DNA from: Kaiparowitsia sp041742695
Lineage (GTDB): Bacteria; Cyanobacteriota; Cyanobacteriia; Elainellales; Elainellaceae
Length of the DNA stretch: 6,664 bases
Direction of reading: 5' to 3'
NCBI GenBank assembly: GCA_041742695.1
Contig: JBGTOF010000316.1
Span: forward strand, 1-6,664
This document shows, in pieces, positions 5,798-6,664 of the stretch (positions are counted from its first letter, which is position 1; the number at the start of each line of letters is the position of its first letter). The translations under genes and the position numbers were made by a program. Below the pieces are notes generated by a model. That model saw only the letters and a list, made by a program, of their open reading frames with translations, had not been told where the DNA came from and ran no database searches.

Positions 5798-6664
5798 CTA
5801 AAAGGGCGTTGTGGCCTGTAGATGCAGGCGCGTATTGCAGTGGGGATGGAGAATCCACAGCTCGCGGCTATGCAAGTGCAGTCGTAGCTCGGGGGAGGAT
5901 GTGCCATAGAGGCGATCGCCCACAATGGGTGACCCTAGTCCTTGTGGATGGGCCGCATGAACCCGCAACTGATGGGTGCGTCCGGTGACGGGCTGCAATT
6001 CTAAGCGGGTCTGGGTTTCTGTGGCCGATAGCACCCGAACGTGGGTACGGCTGGGTTTGCCACGCTGCCAATCCACCGTTTGATAGGGGCGCTGCGTGGG
6101 GTTGCTCCACAGGGGCAAGTCGAGGGTGCCCCATGCGTCAGCCTGAAGCTCATTAATGGAGGGCGCTGAAATTTGCCCTAGCACGACGGCTTCATAGAGC
6201 TTTTGCACAGTGCGCTGCTGAAATTGCTGGCTTAGGTGGCGGTGGGTGGCGGCATCGCGGGCCAGCAGCAGCACCCCCGAGGTGTCTTGATCAAGCCGAT
6301 GAATCGGAATCAGGCGATCGCCCTCTGATACATGCAGCCGCAGCCGACTCAGCACGCTATCTTGGCGATCGCTCGTGCGCCCCGGCACCGACAGCAGCCC
6401 CGCAGGTTTATCCACCGCGATCAGCCAGTCATCCTGATAGAGAATAGGCAGGAGCCACTCAGCCTCATTCTTAGGAAGCGTTATCGGGGTTGGCGCGGGC
6501 CGCAACCCCGATAACAAGAACCCCATTAACGGCTGGCAGCGTTCGGCACAGGCTGTATAGAACGCCCCTGGCTGCTTATCGCCGCTGGATGCGCCCCACC
6601 AGATTTCGGCCAATGCCAGCGGCGTTAGCCCGTGGGTGGCGGCGTAATGGAGCAGCTTGGGGGC
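5798..6664 (-). CDS. RluA-family rRNA/tRNA pseudouridine synthase, long form, 5' end outside the window
   Basis: The visible 288 C-terminal residues convert specific uridines to pseudouridine in structured RNA. The catalytic part (about residues 70-288 of the visible piece) has YQDDWLIAVDKPAGLLSVPG, then HRLDQDTSG with nucleophile D125, then KLYEAVV, GRTHQLRVHAAHP and GDRLYG. Its spacing and the LDLPL / RPYQT region resemble E. coli RluA (23S U746 and tRNA U32), but the substrate here is unproven. The frame stays open without a stop to the last base of the window (APKLLHYAA at the edge). The segment before the domain (PLALAEIWWG, then C39-x3-C43) matches, as I recall it, the end of an N-terminal region in long RluA proteins of roughly 550 aa. 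A TTG at 6613 is therefore probably an internal Leu codon, not a start. It lies 615 bp upstream of pdhC. Confidence 0.92.
   Translation of the reverse strand, partial: APKLLHYAATHGLTPLALAEIWWGASSGDKQPGAFYTACAERCQPLMGFLLSGLRPAPTPITLPKNEAEWLLPILYQDDWLIAVDKPAGLLSVPGRTSDRQDSVLSRLRLHVSEGDRLIPIHRLDQDTSGVLLLARDAATHRHLSQQFQQRTVQKLYEAVVLGQISAPSINELQADAWGTLDLPLWSNPTQRPYQTVDWQRGKPSRTHVRVLSATETQTRLELQPVTGRTHQLRVHAAHPQGLGSPIVGDRLYGTSSPELRLHLHSRELWILHPHCNTRLHLQATTPF

Larger units (their letters stand above)
708..6372. repeat. HIP1 palindromes (GCGATCGC), 13 copies
   Basis: Exact copies start at 708, 1793, 1840, 2167, 2737, 3164, 3545, 3788, 4962, 5602, 5912, 6314 and 6365. Random sequence of this length would give about 0.1. 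Ten lie inside genes; those at 708, 3788 and 5602 are intergenic. This density is the classic mark of many cyanobacterial genomes and is the main taxonomic clue. The longest gap is 3796-4961, in pdhC and just past its 3' end. Confidence 0.95.

Overview
The window looks like ordinary chromosomal DNA of a cyanobacterium. Three things point there. The octamer GCGATCGC (HIP1) occurs 13 times in 6.7 kb, about a hundred times the chance expectation. The dihydrolipoyl acyltransferase is of the cyanobacterial/plastid pyruvate dehydrogenase type. The single-stranded DNA-binding protein and the long-form RluA synthase also read as cyanobacterial family members. The genus cannot be fixed from the sequence alone.

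Layout, left to right. Positions 1-721 hold no gene I can support. They contain one dubious 66-codon frame, a short 10-bp tandem repeat, and a perfect 18-bp palindrome around a HIP1 site next to the first gene's stop codon. Two minus-strand genes follow: an orphan NarL/FixJ-type response regulator (722-1384) and a DUF554 multi-pass membrane protein (1513-2262). A 284-bp divergent intergenic region separates DUF554 from the only plus-strand gene, ssb (2547-2993). ssb ends at a strong hairpin (3012-3052) that probably also stops transcription of the convergent DUF4112 membrane protein gene (3073-3675, minus). Next on the minus strand is pdhC, encoding the E2 subunit of pyruvate dehydrogenase (3869-5182). 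It is preceded by 615 bp without a convincing gene but with several inverted repeats. The right edge is the 3' part of a long-form RluA-family pseudouridine synthase gene (5798-6664, minus), which runs off the window.

The genes do not form an obvious pathway. Central carbon metabolism (pdhC), DNA replication and repair (ssb), RNA modification (rluA-like), signalling (the regulator) and two uncharacterised membrane families are interspersed with their own intergenic regions, as is common in cyanobacteria. I saw no transposon, CRISPR array, tRNA, rRNA, prophage or defence cassette, and no convincing undescribed system. The parts most worth a second look are the structured 615-bp region upstream of pdhC, the uncoded left flank, the bidirectional terminator, and the Tyr-for-Asp variant of the E2 active-site motif.
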